Assembly: GCA_945869855.1 (NCBI GenBank)
Contig: CAMBQC010000009.1
Coordinates: 1-37,705 of the forward strand
DNA: 37,705 bases
Direction of reading: 5' to 3'
Source: Prosthecobacter debontii
GTDB taxonomy: Bacteria > Verrucomicrobiota > Verrucomicrobiia > Verrucomicrobiales > Akkermansiaceae
Within the stretch, counting starts at the first letter, position 1. Each line of letters begins with the position of its first letter. Positions 18,813 through 26,949 of this stretch are shown in pieces. A program made the translations under genes and the position numbers. The notes under the pieces were generated by a model. It was not told the DNA's origin. It searched no databases and saw only the letters and a list, made by a program, of their open reading frames with translations.

Positions 18813-19886
18813 ATGGACTACACCCATCTCATTTCCAAACGCAAGGAACGCTTCGCCGCCCTCGAGGAGGCCGTGGGCGATCCCGACCTGTTTTCCGATC
18901 CGAAGCGCGCCACCGAGATCCTGCGCGAGCACCGCAAGCTGAAGCAGACGCTGGATCTATGGGAAACCCTGCGAAGCACCGAGACACAGCTCGAGGACAA
19001 CCGCGAGCTTGCAAAGGCGGACGAGAAAGAATTTGCCGCGATGGCCGCCGAGGAAATCCCGGAGCTGGAAAAATCCGTGGCAAAGCTCCGGGAGGACATG
19101 CAATACGCTCTGCTCCCCGCCGACCCGAACGAAGACCGAGACGCCCTCGTCGAGATTCGCGCCGGGGCGGGCGGCGATGAGGCTTCGCTGTTCGCGGGTG
19201 AGATGATGCGCGCCTACCAACGCTACGCCGACGCAAAAGGCTGGAAGAGCGAGCACCTTGAAAGTTCGCCCTCCGAGGTCGGCGGTTTCAAGGAGGTCAT
19301 CCTGAAAATCACCGGCGACGAGGTTTTCCGCCACCTGAAATACGAGTCCGGCGTGCACCGTGTGCAGCGCGTCCCGGCCACCGAGACGCAAGGACGCATC
19401 CACACCTCCACGATCACCGTCGCCGTCCTCCCCGAGGCTGAGGAGATCGATGTGGACATGAATCCGAACGACCTCCGCATCGAGGTCTGCCGCTCCGGCG
19501 GCGCGGGCGGCCAGCACGTGAACACGACCGATTCCGCCGTGCAGATCTTCCACCTTCCCACCGGCCTTTACGTCCGCTGCGAGCATGGACGCTCGCAGAT
19601 CAAGAACCGGGAAATGGCCTTGCAGATCATGCGCACCCGTCTTTACGAGAAGAAACTTCAGGAGCAACAAGCCGCCTACTCGGAAAACCGCCGGTCGCTG
19701 ATCGGCTCCGGCGACCGCTCGGAAAAGATCCGCACCTACAATTTTCCGCAAAGCCGCTGCACCGACCACCGCATCGGCTTCACCTCCCACAACCTCGACG
19801 CGATCATGTCCGGCGAGCTCACCGAAGTCACCGCCGAGCTGATGAAACACGAAATGGCCGAGCGCCTCGCCGAGGCAGGGATGTAA
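18813..19886 (+). CDS. prfA: Peptide chain release factor 1
   Basis: RF1 recognises UAA and UAG stop codons and triggers peptidyl-tRNA hydrolysis on the ribosome. The 357-residue protein has the RF1-specific anticodon-like motif PAT (188-190, in RVPATETQG) and the catalytic GGQ (232-234, in SGGAGGQHVN). The ending GSGDRSEKIRTYNFPQ and RCTDHRIGFTSHNLD is typical. Length is normal. The start at 18813 lies four bases after a heptamer tract. Confidence 0.97.
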   Translation: MDYTHLISKRKERFAALEEAVGDPDLFSDPKRATEILREHRKLKQTLDLWETLRSTETQLEDNRELAKADEKEFAAMAAEEIPELEKSVAKLREDMQYALLPADPNEDRDALVEIRAGAGGDEASLFAGEMMRAYQRYADAKGWKSEHLESSPSEVGGFKEVILKITGDEVFRHLKYESGVHRVQRVPATETQGRIHTSTITVAVLPEAEEIDVDMNPNDLRIEVCRSGGAGGQHVNTTDSAVQIFHLPTGLYVRCEHGRSQIKNREMALQIMRTRLYEKKLQEQQAAYSENRRSLIGSGDRSEKIRTYNFPQSRCTDHRIGFTSHNLDAIMSGELTEVTAELMKHEMAERLAEAGM

Positions 19887-19890
19887 CGTA

Positions 19891-19911
19891 GCGGCGATCT
19901 TCGGTCGCCGC
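19891..19911. repeat. Short GC-rich palindrome after prfA
   Basis: GCGGCGA (19891-19897) pairs with TCGCCGC (19905-19911) around the loop TCTTCGG, four bases after the prfA stop. No T-run follows in either direction, so it is a weak terminator candidate and may instead be a REP-like unit. Confidence 0.45.
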
Positions 19912-19982
19912 CGTTCTGAAAAAATATGCAACCCTCCGCGACATAATACGACGCCGAACAGAAGCGCAAATTCTGGGGAAAG

Positions 19983-20243
19983 ATGATTTGGATCTCAGCC
20001 ATTTCATTGGCTCTCTCCGTATGTATCGGAATCGCGGCACCAGTGCTGGGAATGATCAGGGCCTTTGGCAAACTCAAGACCGCAGGTGCAGCAAATCCAG
20101 AGCAACTTGCTGGCGACATCTTCCGCGGGTTGTATTTGTATGGATCATTGATCGCCGTCCCTTTCGCCCTTATCACCCTCGTCCTCTTCATCATCTCGAT
20201 CATCCGTCACCGGAAATTTTCCAATACATACCAAGCCGGCTGA
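19983..20243 (+). CDS. Small two-helix membrane protein resembling a minimal MotA/TolQ/ExbB unit
   Basis: The 86-residue product has a first hydrophobic segment (WISAISLALSVCIGIAAPVLGMI, about 3-25), a middle loop AGAANPEQLAGDIFRGL that resembles the loop of ExbB/TolQ proteins, and a second segment (YGSLIAVPFALITLVLFIISII, about 53-74) with a basic tail. GGGGAAG directly precedes the ATG. The frame upstream is closed by shifted sequence: 19948-19980 read in another frame gives DAEQKRKFWG, which looks like the missing N-terminus of this protein. So the gene may be shortened by a one-base shift and a TAA at 19945. Function is unknown; it lies 17 bases before a globin gene. Confidence 0.5.
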   Translation: MIWISAISLALSVCIGIAAPVLGMIRAFGKLKTAGAANPEQLAGDIFRGLYLYGSLIAVPFALITLVLFIISIIRHRKFSNTYQAG

Positions 20244-20260
20244 AAGCACAGCTCTCCAAC

Positions 20261-20650
20261 ATGATCACCCCCACCGAAGCCGACGTGATGAAAGCCTGCG
20301 GCGAAGCCGGCATCCGCGCCATGGTCGCGGCCTTTTACCGGCGCGTTCGCCACGACGATCTCATCGGCCCGATGTATCCCGATGACGATTGGGAAGGCTC
20401 GGAGGAACGCCTCGCCGATTTCATGCTCTTCCGCCTCGGTGCCTCCGATGCCTACATGGAAAAACGCGGCCACCCCCGCCTGCGGATGCGGCACATGCCG
20501 TTCCGCATCGGCATCGCGGAGCGCGATCGCTGGCTCCAGCTCATGAGTGAGGCCATGGACGAAACCCAAGTTCCGCCTCTCGCCCGCTTGTTCCTCGATC
20601 AGCTCTTCTTCCAGGTCGCGGATTTCATGCGGAACCAAACGGAATCATGA
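20261..20650 (+). CDS. Truncated haemoglobin (group II/III-like globin)
   Basis: The 129-residue protein is a 2/2 globin that binds haem and handles O2, NO or redox chemistry in the cytoplasm. Features: FYRRV near 25-29 with a Tyr at the B10-like position, the haem-pocket stretch GHPRLRMRHMPFRIG with proximal His78, and RDRWLQLMSEAMD near 89-100. The ATG at 20261 gives a standard length and no extension. Group II and III cannot be separated with certainty here. The stop codon is followed after 119 bases by DUF4250. Confidence 0.88.
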   Translation: MITPTEADVMKACGEAGIRAMVAAFYRRVRHDDLIGPMYPDDDWEGSEERLADFMLFRLGASDAYMEKRGHPRLRMRHMPFRIGIAERDRWLQLMSEAMDETQVPPLARLFLDQLFFQVADFMRNQTES

Positions 20651-20769
20651 GCGAACCTTCCTGTCGACCCGTCCAAACGGTCGGGTCATGGAGCGGGACG
20701 GTTGATTTTTTAAATCCTCCGGTCTGCTTGTCGCTTGCGGAAAACCATCGGCATACGCAGGATCGTGAT

Positions 20770-20958
20770 ATGGATTTTTCAAAATGGAAGTGCATGGATC
20801 CGCATCTACTCGTTGGTTTGGTAAATACCGAACTGCGGAACCATTCGGAATCGCTCGAGGATCTGGTGAAAACCCATGATCTGCCCGAGCAGGATTTGAG
20901 GCGGAAGCTGGGGGAGGCAGGTTACGATTATCGCGCGGAGCAAAACCAATTCCGTTGA
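20770..20958 (+). CDS. DUF4250 domain-containing small protein
   Basis: The 62-residue product (MDFSKWKCMDPHLLVGLVNTE at the start, then LRRKLGEAGYDYRAEQNQFR at the end) matches the DUF4250 pattern of a short helical protein with a conserved ending GY-Y--E-NQF. Its function is unknown. The ATG at 20770 is chosen because the family begins at MDF. An ATG at 20647, overlapping the globin stop, would add 41 residues unlike the family. A bidirectional terminator follows. Confidence 0.8.
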   Translation: MDFSKWKCMDPHLLVGLVNTELRNHSESLEDLVKTHDLPEQDLRRKLGEAGYDYRAEQNQFR

Positions 20959-20961
20959 AAT

Positions 20962-21006
20962 AAAAAACGCCCGGCCTCCATGTCGGAAACCGGGCGATAG
21001 ATTTTT
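20962..21006. terminator. Bidirectional terminator between DUF4250 and the RRM gene
   Basis: CGCCCGG (20968-20974) pairs with CCGGGCG (20990-20996). Six A residues precede the stem and ATAGATTTTT follows it, so it could stop both the plus-strand DUF4250 transcript and the minus-strand RRM transcript. Confidence 0.75.
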
Positions 21007-21033
21007 CATCGGGCGTGAGCCCGGGTTGGGGTG

Positions 21034-21486
21034 TTACCAGCGTCCGCTGTCGCGACCACCACCACCACCACCGCCGCCGCCGCCACGGTTTCCACCGCCG
21101 CCGCCGCCGCCTTTGTAGCCGCCGCCACCGCCGCCGCCACCGTATCCACCGCCGCCGCCACGGTTTCCACCGCCGCCGCCGCCGCCTTTGTAGCCACCAC
21201 CACCGCCGCCGCCGCCGTATCCACCACCGCCGCTCGGGCGTGCTTCACGGGGTTCGGAGGCGTTCACGCGGAGTGCGCGGCCTTGGTAATCCTGATCGTT
21301 GAGACCTTCGATGGCCGCATTGAGCTGGGACTGGTCGCCGAGTGTCACGAATGCGAATCCCTTGGATTGTCCGGAATCACGGTCGGTGATGATTTTGACC
21401 CGTTCGACGGGGCCGTATGCGGCGAAGAGGTCAGAGACGTCTCCTTCAGTTGCTGTGTAGGGCAGGTTGCCCACATAAATATCCAT
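21034..21486 (-). CDS. RNA-binding protein with one RRM and a glycine-rich tail
   Basis: The 150-residue protein has RNP2 IYVGNL (3-8), RNP1 KGFAFVTL (42-49) and a full RRM of about 80 residues, followed by a tail of Gly with spaced Tyr, Lys, Asn and Arg. It resembles bacterial cold-induced glycine-rich RRM proteins that bind single-stranded RNA, perhaps as chaperones. The tail contains two copies of a 25-residue unit. The 5' leader can form a 10-bp stem-loop. A promoter is proposed at 21600-21627. Role in cold shock is inferred from family only. Confidence 0.9.
   Translation of the reverse strand: MDIYVGNLPYTATEGDVSDLFAAYGPVERVKIITDRDSGQSKGFAFVTLGDQSQLNAAIEGLNDQDYQGRALRVNASEPREARPSGGGGYGGGGGGGGYKGGGGGGGNRGGGGGYGGGGGGGGYKGGGGGGGNRGGGGGGGGGGRDSGRW
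21086..21235 (-). repeat. Two 75-bp tandem repeats in the glycine-rich tail
   Basis: Copies 21086-21160 and 21161-21235 are nearly identical at DNA level, starting (plus strand) CGGTTTCCACCG. Each encodes 25 residues of the Gly-Tyr-Lys-Asn-Arg pattern. The second copy differs only by scattered third-position changes. Confidence 0.85.
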
Positions 21487-21497
21487 TTGTTCTATTT

Positions 21498-21544
21498 CGT
21501 GACGCCAATTTTCCTAAAGCGATTCCTCCGATCCTGGCGTCACG
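21498..21544 (-). promoter_or_regulatory. Stem-loop in the RRM gene leader
   Basis: CGTGACGCCA and TGGCGTCACG form a perfect 10-bp stem around a 27-base loop. The stem ends 11 bases before the ATG. The loop contains GGAGGA, the only purine-rich run near the start; otherwise no Shine-Dalgarno sequence is near the ATG. Confidence 0.6.
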
Positions 21545-21599
21545 GACCAAACAAAAAGCGAGCAAACCATTCTTAATCCGTTCGAATTACCACTACGCC

Positions 21600-21627
21600 C
21601 CTATACATGATGTTTAGCAAGAACCAA
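21600..21627 (-). promoter_or_regulatory. Possible promoter of the RRM gene
   Basis: On the minus strand TTGGTT (21622-21627) and TATAGG (21600-21605) are 16 bases apart. The leader from there to the ATG would be about 105 bases and would include the stem-loop. Motif match only. Confidence 0.35.
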
Positions 21628-21670
21628 ATTTTTATTTCCCGCGAGCATTCGCCGCCCTGCGTTGCGCGCC

Positions 21671-23458
21671 CTAATCCGCCGGTTGGAAAACCGCCCTGAT
21701 GCGGCACTCGCCATCTGCGCCTGCCTGCACCTTGAGGTTGATCCTCGTGAACTCCGGGTTCGCCTTGTCGAAATCGGAAGGCGGCGGATCGGCGGCGCGG
21801 GCGGAACGGTTGCGTTCCTGGGGAGATGCGATTTCCAGCAAGAGTTTCTCGCCGCCGAGGGAAAGCGAAAAGCCTTTGCCTGATTCCATGACTTTGGCGC
21901 GGGTCATCATGTGCCAGTCGATCGTATCGCCGGGTTTCAAACACTTGAGCGTGTCAGTGACAATAACGGTGGACTTGCCGTCGATGACAAAACTCCGTAT
22001 CGCGCTCGCGCCTTCCGGCAGTCCGAGCGGTGCGGCCATGTCCAGAAGGGTTTCGTTAACGGGCGGTCCGCTGGAGGATATGATTCTCGCCGCCCCGTTG
22101 ATGTCGTGCGGCCGGCTATTGTAAGTCAGGGTGTTGTGCGAGGTTTGGTTCAGGCGGAACACCGTCCATCGCGGGCTGTCCCGGGTCATTGAGAAAAGGT
22201 TCATGCCGGTCTTTTCCAGCGAGTGGTATTCCTGATGGCCGAGATCGGAAACCCAGCGCTGTCCCATGAGATCGAGGACAAAGGATCCGGCGTCCATGTG
22301 GCCGTGGTTCACTTTGGCCTTACCCGCTTTTATGCCGAGGAATAGATCGTTTTTTGCGAAGCCCGTACGGTGGATGGCAATGGGGCTTTTTCCCGTTCCC
22401 ACGTAATGAAGCGGCAAGCCCGCGCCCTTCATGTCTTTCGGATCAGGAATCCAGAAGGCGGCAAGCGCGAGGAAGCTCTCGGCGCGGTTGGGATCGATTT
22501 CAAGGAAGCCCTTCCCGAAAGCGCTCCAGATGGCGGCGCTGCGGTTTTCCCGGCTCATCCATGCGATCGCGGCGGTGGCGCTCCGCTTGCTTTCCCCGTT
22601 ATCCCCGTAGTTGAACATCAGGCCGGAGTTGCCGTAGGCCAGCGCCACGAAGGATCCGCTTTCCAGAAATCCGGGATGCTCGGTGATGCCGGCGCCGGGC
22701 AGCTGTGCGGTGCGCAGCGCCTCAGCGGTAAGGATCGAGTAGATCGTGCCATAACCCCAATATCCCGCGCCTTCGGAGTAGGCTCCATCGGGCGGATAAC
22801 CGGCCTCCAGCCCGATGGGGATGTGGGCCCGCGCCTCAGCGAGAGCCGAGAGAGCCAGCGTCGGCGCTATGTCGAGAAGTGCGACGGCGGAAAGCACCAT
22901 GCCGCCGTTGCAGACCTGGTTCCAGTTGTTGTCCCGACCTAACACCCGCTTTTCGGCGAGGGTGGCCTTTAGCCCTTTTTCCAACAGTGCGGCGGAGATC
23001 GTTTTGCGGTCGGCCTCGCTGAGATCCGCGTGGAGCCAGTCGTATCCGATGGCTACGGCGGCCTGCATCTCGGCGGTGTCGAGGTGATGCTCCGGGTGCC
23101 AATCCTTGAACGCGCAGAGGGAAAGTATTTCCCTTCGGCAGCGTTCGAGATAGCGGCGGTCGCCGGTCACCTTCCATGCGGTGGAGAGATCGAGGACACG
23201 CTCCACCGCATTGCGGGAAACGGAAAGCATGCGGCGACCCGTGAGTTCGTATGAAAGGGTATCCGCATCCAGCGTTTGGTCCGCCCGGTAGATGCAGATC
23301 TTGATCACCGCGGCGACCTCCAGTTGCGCCGCCATGCGGGCGGGCAGTTTTACCCAATCGCTCGCGGTCACCAGCAGGCGCGGATGGGGTGGGATTTCCG
23401 CAGCGTGCAGCGGTGCCATGCATATCGCGAGAAAAAGGAGGGCATGTAGGCTTTTCAT
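21671..23458 (-). CDS. Heparinase II/III-like polysaccharide lyase family protein
   Basis: The 595-residue protein has a signal peptide (LHALLFLAICMAPLHAAE), an alpha/alpha-barrel region to about residue 380 with NNWNQVCNGGMVLSA and GAYSEGAGYWGYG, and a C-terminal beta-sandwich typical of heparinase II/III-like lyases (GHMDAGSFVLDLMGQRWVSDLG, SHNTLTYN). The substrate is probably an acidic polysaccharide, and location is the periplasm or outside. Its substrate cannot be called from sequence. It diverges from a TPR gene across only 27 bases. Confidence 0.85.
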   Translation of the reverse strand: MKSLHALLFLAICMAPLHAAEIPPHPRLLVTASDWVKLPARMAAQLEVAAVIKICIYRADQTLDADTLSYELTGRRMLSVSRNAVERVLDLSTAWKVTGDRRYLERCRREILSLCAFKDWHPEHHLDTAEMQAAVAIGYDWLHADLSEADRKTISAALLEKGLKATLAEKRVLGRDNNWNQVCNGGMVLSAVALLDIAPTLALSALAEARAHIPIGLEAGYPPDGAYSEGAGYWGYGTIYSILTAEALRTAQLPGAGITEHPGFLESGSFVALAYGNSGLMFNYGDNGESKRSATAAIAWMSRENRSAAIWSAFGKGFLEIDPNRAESFLALAAFWIPDPKDMKGAGLPLHYVGTGKSPIAIHRTGFAKNDLFLGIKAGKAKVNHGHMDAGSFVLDLMGQRWVSDLGHQEYHSLEKTGMNLFSMTRDSPRWTVFRLNQTSHNTLTYNSRPHDINGAARIISSSGPPVNETLLDMAAPLGLPEGASAIRSFVIDGKSTVIVTDTLKCLKPGDTIDWHMMTRAKVMESGKGFSLSLGGEKLLLEIASPQERNRSARAADPPPSDFDKANPEFTRINLKVQAGADGECRIRAVFQPAD

Positions 23459-23485
23459 CGTGGGAATCGCTGTGTAGTCAGGCGC

Positions 23486-24817
23486 ATGCGCAAAGCGTGG
23501 CTGCCCTACCTGCTGTCGTTGGCCGTAACATACGGCGGCGGGCTTCTGGACTTTTCATGCGGCGTGCTGGAACGTGAACGCGGCGATGCGGATGCGGCCG
23601 CCGCACGCTTCGTGAAAGCCTACGAAGCCGATCCGCTGGCGATGCCGCTGGTAAGGATCATCGCTGAATCGAGCATGGAGGCAGGCAATCGCGCCGCTGC
23701 CTTGGAAACCTACGAGCGGGTGATGGCGGCGCGCCCCGATGAGACTTTCATCGCCCTCGAGTATGGTGATTTCCTCGGGGACGTGGGAAAGGGGGATGCG
23801 CTTGCGCAGAGGAAACGTGAGGAGCTCTATGGGAAAGTCCACGAAACCATGCCGGGCGCCTACATCGCCGTCGAGCGGCTCGTCCGCGTAGCGCGGGAGC
23901 GTGGCGACGATGGCCGCGCCAGGGAGCTGTTAGGGATGCTGGCCACGGATTCCGAACAGGCTGTGAACTATTACGTGGCCACCACGAAAAGCCTCTACGA
24001 CAGTCGCGATGAGGCGGCGGCGGCGCGGATCGACGAGTGTTTCTCGGAGGCGCTGGAATCGCATCCCGAATGGTCTCGGATCGCGCGGGCGGCGAGCGAT
24101 CACTTCCGCCAGGCCGACAGATTGGGCAAGGCGATCAGTATCCTCCGGAAACATGTGGAGGCGCGGCCTTCATCGCTCGATCTCAAGATCCGGTTGGGAA
24201 TCTTGCTTTTCTCGGACAAGCAGGAGGATGAGGCCGTGAAGATCTTGCGCGAGGTGCTTGACGTGCACCCGAAGAAAGCCTTGGCGCATGAATCGCTGGC
24301 GAAGCATTTCCGCCAAAAAGGTCAGCTCACGGAAGCTCGCAGCCACGCGGCGGAGTTGCTCGGGATACGCGGTGGCACGGCCGAGGAATTCCTGGAACTC
24401 GCCGACGAACTCACCGCGGCCGGCGATTTCCGGGCCGCGCGGATCCTTTTGGAAAAAGCCGTCTTCCGCCACAACGACGATGCGAAGCTGATGATGAAAC
24501 TCGCCATCGCCACCTCCCGCGATCCCGAGACGAAGGACTCCGCCGCACGGCTTTTCCGCGAGGCCGAGGCGATGCTGGCAAATCCCGCCGATATGGATCC
24601 GGCTTTCCTGCTGGAGTCCGCCAAGGAACTCCTCGCCCAAGGCCAGGTGAAAGCCGCCGAGGAACGCCTGCGCAACGCAATCCGCACCTTTCCCAAGGAA
24701 TCGAAAAAGGAAACCGCCGCCGCCATGCGCGCCTTGGCGGACATTTGGATTTCCGAAAAACGCAACCTCGACGCCGCCCGCGCCCTCATCTCCCGCGCCG
24801 AGGCGATGGAGGAATGA
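23486..24817 (+). CDS. TPR-repeat protein
   Basis: The 443-residue protein begins with a short hydrophobic segment (LPYLLSLAVTYGGGLLDF) that may be a signal or weak anchor, followed by many helix pairs of TPR type (for example ALETYERVMAARPDETFIALEYGDFL and KAISILRKHVEARPSSLDLKIRLGILLF). No enzyme motif is seen. TPR proteins act as scaffolds, so partner proteins are needed to define the role. The stop codon TGA sits directly against the stop codon of cstA on the other strand (TGATCA, 24815-24820). Confidence 0.75.
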   Translation: MRKAWLPYLLSLAVTYGGGLLDFSCGVLERERGDADAAAARFVKAYEADPLAMPLVRIIAESSMEAGNRAAALETYERVMAARPDETFIALEYGDFLGDVGKGDALAQRKREELYGKVHETMPGAYIAVERLVRVARERGDDGRARELLGMLATDSEQAVNYYVATTKSLYDSRDEAAAARIDECFSEALESHPEWSRIARAASDHFRQADRLGKAISILRKHVEARPSSLDLKIRLGILLFSDKQEDEAVKILREVLDVHPKKALAHESLAKHFRQKGQLTEARSHAAELLGIRGGTAEEFLELADELTAAGDFRAARILLEKAVFRHNDDAKLMMKLAIATSRDPETKDSAARLFREAEAMLANPADMDPAFLLESAKELLAQGQVKAAEERLRNAIRTFPKESKKETAAAMRALADIWISEKRNLDAARALISRAEAMEE

Positions 24818-26629
24818 TCAGGCGGCTTTCTCCAGCACGCCTTTCGCCTTCGGCCAGGCCTTCGCCGCTTCCACGAGGATCCACGCCTCCAGCGCGAGAG
24901 TTACTATGCCTATCGTAGCAAGCAGGTAGTTCGGATTTTTTCCCGTGAGCCATGCCGCATCCCCCGCGAAAAGCTGCGAGACCATGGCGATGGCGGGCAG
25001 GATGAGCATGAATACGGCGGGTATCGCCACGAACCAGATCGGCATGTTCCTACGCCACATCCAGAACAGGATCACAAGAAATGCCAGACCTCCGAGGAGC
25101 TGGTTCGTGGCGCCGAACAGGGGCCAGAGGACGAGTCCGCCCTTGCCGAGATTCTCGACGGAGTAGTCGGCGTCCGCCGCCGGCATTCCGGCGATCAAGC
25201 CCGCGAGGGTGATCGCGAAGATCGTGGCGACGTGCTTGTTCATCAGCGGCTTAAAGTGGATGGCGGCTCCTAGTTCCTGCGTCACATAACGCTGCAAGCG
25301 GCAGGCGGAATCCATCGTCGTGGCCGCGAACGAGGCCACGAAAACCCCCATCAGCGCGGTCGCGAACGCGGCACCCACTCCCAATGCCTGGATGAAATTT
25401 CCCGATCCGGAAACGAATGCCGAGATCGCTCCTTTACTGGCAGTGCCCCACTCGGAGTAGTTGGCGTTGTAGGCGGCCTCACCCACGAGCGTTTTTCCGG
25501 TGGCGCTACCCGCAATCATTTCCGGTACGCCGAGGCCGATGCCCGCCACGCAGGCTAGGATCACCAGCACCGCGAGGAAACCCTCGGTCAGCATCGATCC
25601 ATAGCCGACGAACTGAGCATCGGTCTCGCATTTCAGCTGCTTCGAGGACGTGCCGGATGAAACGAGACAATGGAATCCCGAAACGGCCCCGCACGCGATG
25701 GTCACGAAGAGGAAAGGGAAAATCCATGGCGCACCGGAGGGAGCGTCAGTCCCCATACGGACCGCAGGGGCGACAATCTCCAGCGACTGTTTTTCCGACC
25801 CGCTGCCGAATCCGAACAGGCCCGCCACCACCAGCCCCACCACCACCAGCCCGAGCGCCGAAAGGAGTTGGAGGGAATTGATGTAATCCCGCGGCTGGAG
25901 CAGCGTCCATACCGGCAGCACGGAGGCAATGTAGGAATAGACAAGCAGGACGATGACCCACGCGATGACCGGCCAAGCGGCGAGGGTGGTGTTAAAGGAA
26001 TGCAGAAAACCCCAGTCCCCGAACGCCACGCTCAGATACATGACTCCTAGCGCCAGAATCGAAGGCACTAGCAGGCTCTTGCCTTTCTTATGGAGCCAGA
26101 ACCCGATCGCCGCGGCGATGGGTGTCTGCACGACGCATGGAAAAATGGACGAAGGGAACATCCGGAACACGTTCGCGATCACCAACCCGAAGATCGCCAG
26201 TACGATGGTCAGCGCCATGAACAGGATGGAGAGAAAAAGAATGCGGGTGCGCGGCGCGAGCACACGCCCCGATATGTCGCCCACCGTCTGGCCCTTGTTC
26301 CGCATGGAAACAACCAGCGATCCGAAGTCATGCACCGCCCCAATGAAGATCGATCCGAAAAGCACCCAAATCAGCGCCGGCACCCAACCCCAGATCACCG
26401 CCAGTGCCGGACCGACGATGGGCCCCGTACCCGCGATAGATGTGAAATGGTGGCCGAAGACCACACCTTTCGAGGTCGGGACAAAGTCATCACCGTCCTC
26501 GAACTCCACCGAGGGTGCTTTATTCGCCGGATCGAGCCCGAAAATTTTCCGCGACAGCCAGCGCCCGTAGGTGTGGTAGGCGATGAGATAGGCGACCAAT
26601 GAGCCGACGGCGATGAGAAGGGATGGCAT
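24818..26629 (-). CDS. cstA: Carbon starvation protein CstA family transporter
   Basis: CstA proteins are inner-membrane transporters for peptides or pyruvate, often induced on carbon limitation. The 603-residue protein has many hydrophobic segments and the family landmarks: YRTYGRWL-like YHTYGRWLSRKIFGLD near the N-terminus, FGHHFTSIAGTGPIVGPALAVIWGWVPA near 55-82, and FHCLVSSGTSSKQL plus ALMGVFVASFAATTMDSACRL later. The ATG at 26629 is chosen because the first helix starts at once; an upstream frame to 26770 encodes no family sequence. A partner LytTR/CstA regulator is not seen. It converges with the TPR gene with no spacer. Confidence 0.93.
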   Translation of the reverse strand: MPSLLIAVGSLVAYLIAYHTYGRWLSRKIFGLDPANKAPSVEFEDGDDFVPTSKGVVFGHHFTSIAGTGPIVGPALAVIWGWVPALIWVLFGSIFIGAVHDFGSLVVSMRNKGQTVGDISGRVLAPRTRILFLSILFMALTIVLAIFGLVIANVFRMFPSSIFPCVVQTPIAAAIGFWLHKKGKSLLVPSILALGVMYLSVAFGDWGFLHSFNTTLAAWPVIAWVIVLLVYSYIASVLPVWTLLQPRDYINSLQLLSALGLVVVGLVVAGLFGFGSGSEKQSLEIVAPAVRMGTDAPSGAPWIFPFLFVTIACGAVSGFHCLVSSGTSSKQLKCETDAQFVGYGSMLTEGFLAVLVILACVAGIGLGVPEMIAGSATGKTLVGEAAYNANYSEWGTASKGAISAFVSGSGNFIQALGVGAAFATALMGVFVASFAATTMDSACRLQRYVTQELGAAIHFKPLMNKHVATIFAITLAGLIAGMPAADADYSVENLGKGGLVLWPLFGATNQLLGGLAFLVILFWMWRRNMPIWFVAIPAVFMLILPAIAMVSQLFAGDAAWLTGKNPNYLLATIGIVTLALEAWILVEAAKAWPKAKGVLEKAA

Positions 26630-26778
26630 GGGCGTTATAAGAATGGGAATCCATTTGGATACAAAGTAGATTCTTTTGGGACTGCTCATACGGTTTCGAA
26701 AAAACTCTGCTCCGCCCTCTTTTTGCTTGTCAGCCTCCCGCCACGAATCCAAACATCCCGCCCCGCGCAAGTGGCACC

Positions 26779-26863
26779 GGGTAGGTGGCCGAGTGGTTAA
26801 AGGCGGCAGACTGTAAATCTGCTCTCATTGAGTACGCTGGTTCGAATCCAGCCCTGCCCACCA
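26779..26863 (+). tRNA. tRNA-Tyr (GTA anticodon), CCA encoded
   Basis: The acceptor stem GGGTAGG pairs with CCTGCCC (one T-G pair), then discriminator A and encoded CCA. The anticodon stem-loop GCAGA-CTGTAAA-TCTGC gives GTA. There is a long variable arm, as expected for tRNA-Tyr, and the T-arm GCTGG-TTCGAAT-CCAGC is complete. Confidence 0.96.
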
Positions 26864-26887
26864 TCCTTTATTCTATAAGGGTTTAAT

Positions 26888-26906
26888 GGAGCCTTATGGC
26901 TCCGTT
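26888..26906 (+). terminator. Hairpin after tRNA-Tyr
   Basis: GGAGCC-TTAT-GGCTCC makes a 6-bp stem with a four-base loop, 24 bases after the tRNA, followed by GTTT. The T-run is short, so this is a moderate terminator call. Confidence 0.5.
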
Positions 26907-26949
26907 TGGCGAGGCCACTTCAGATTACCGATTTTTGATCGAGGAAGCT

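Noticed and set aside
20666..20687. Stem-loop GACCCGTCC-AAAC-GGTCGGGTC as a terminator of the globin gene
   Set aside because: One internal mismatch and the T-run lies more than 20 bases later; left unannotated as too weak.
20647..20769. Extended DUF4250 start overlapping the globin stop codon
   Set aside because: The added 41 residues have no DUF4250 similarity, and the family begins at MDF (20770).
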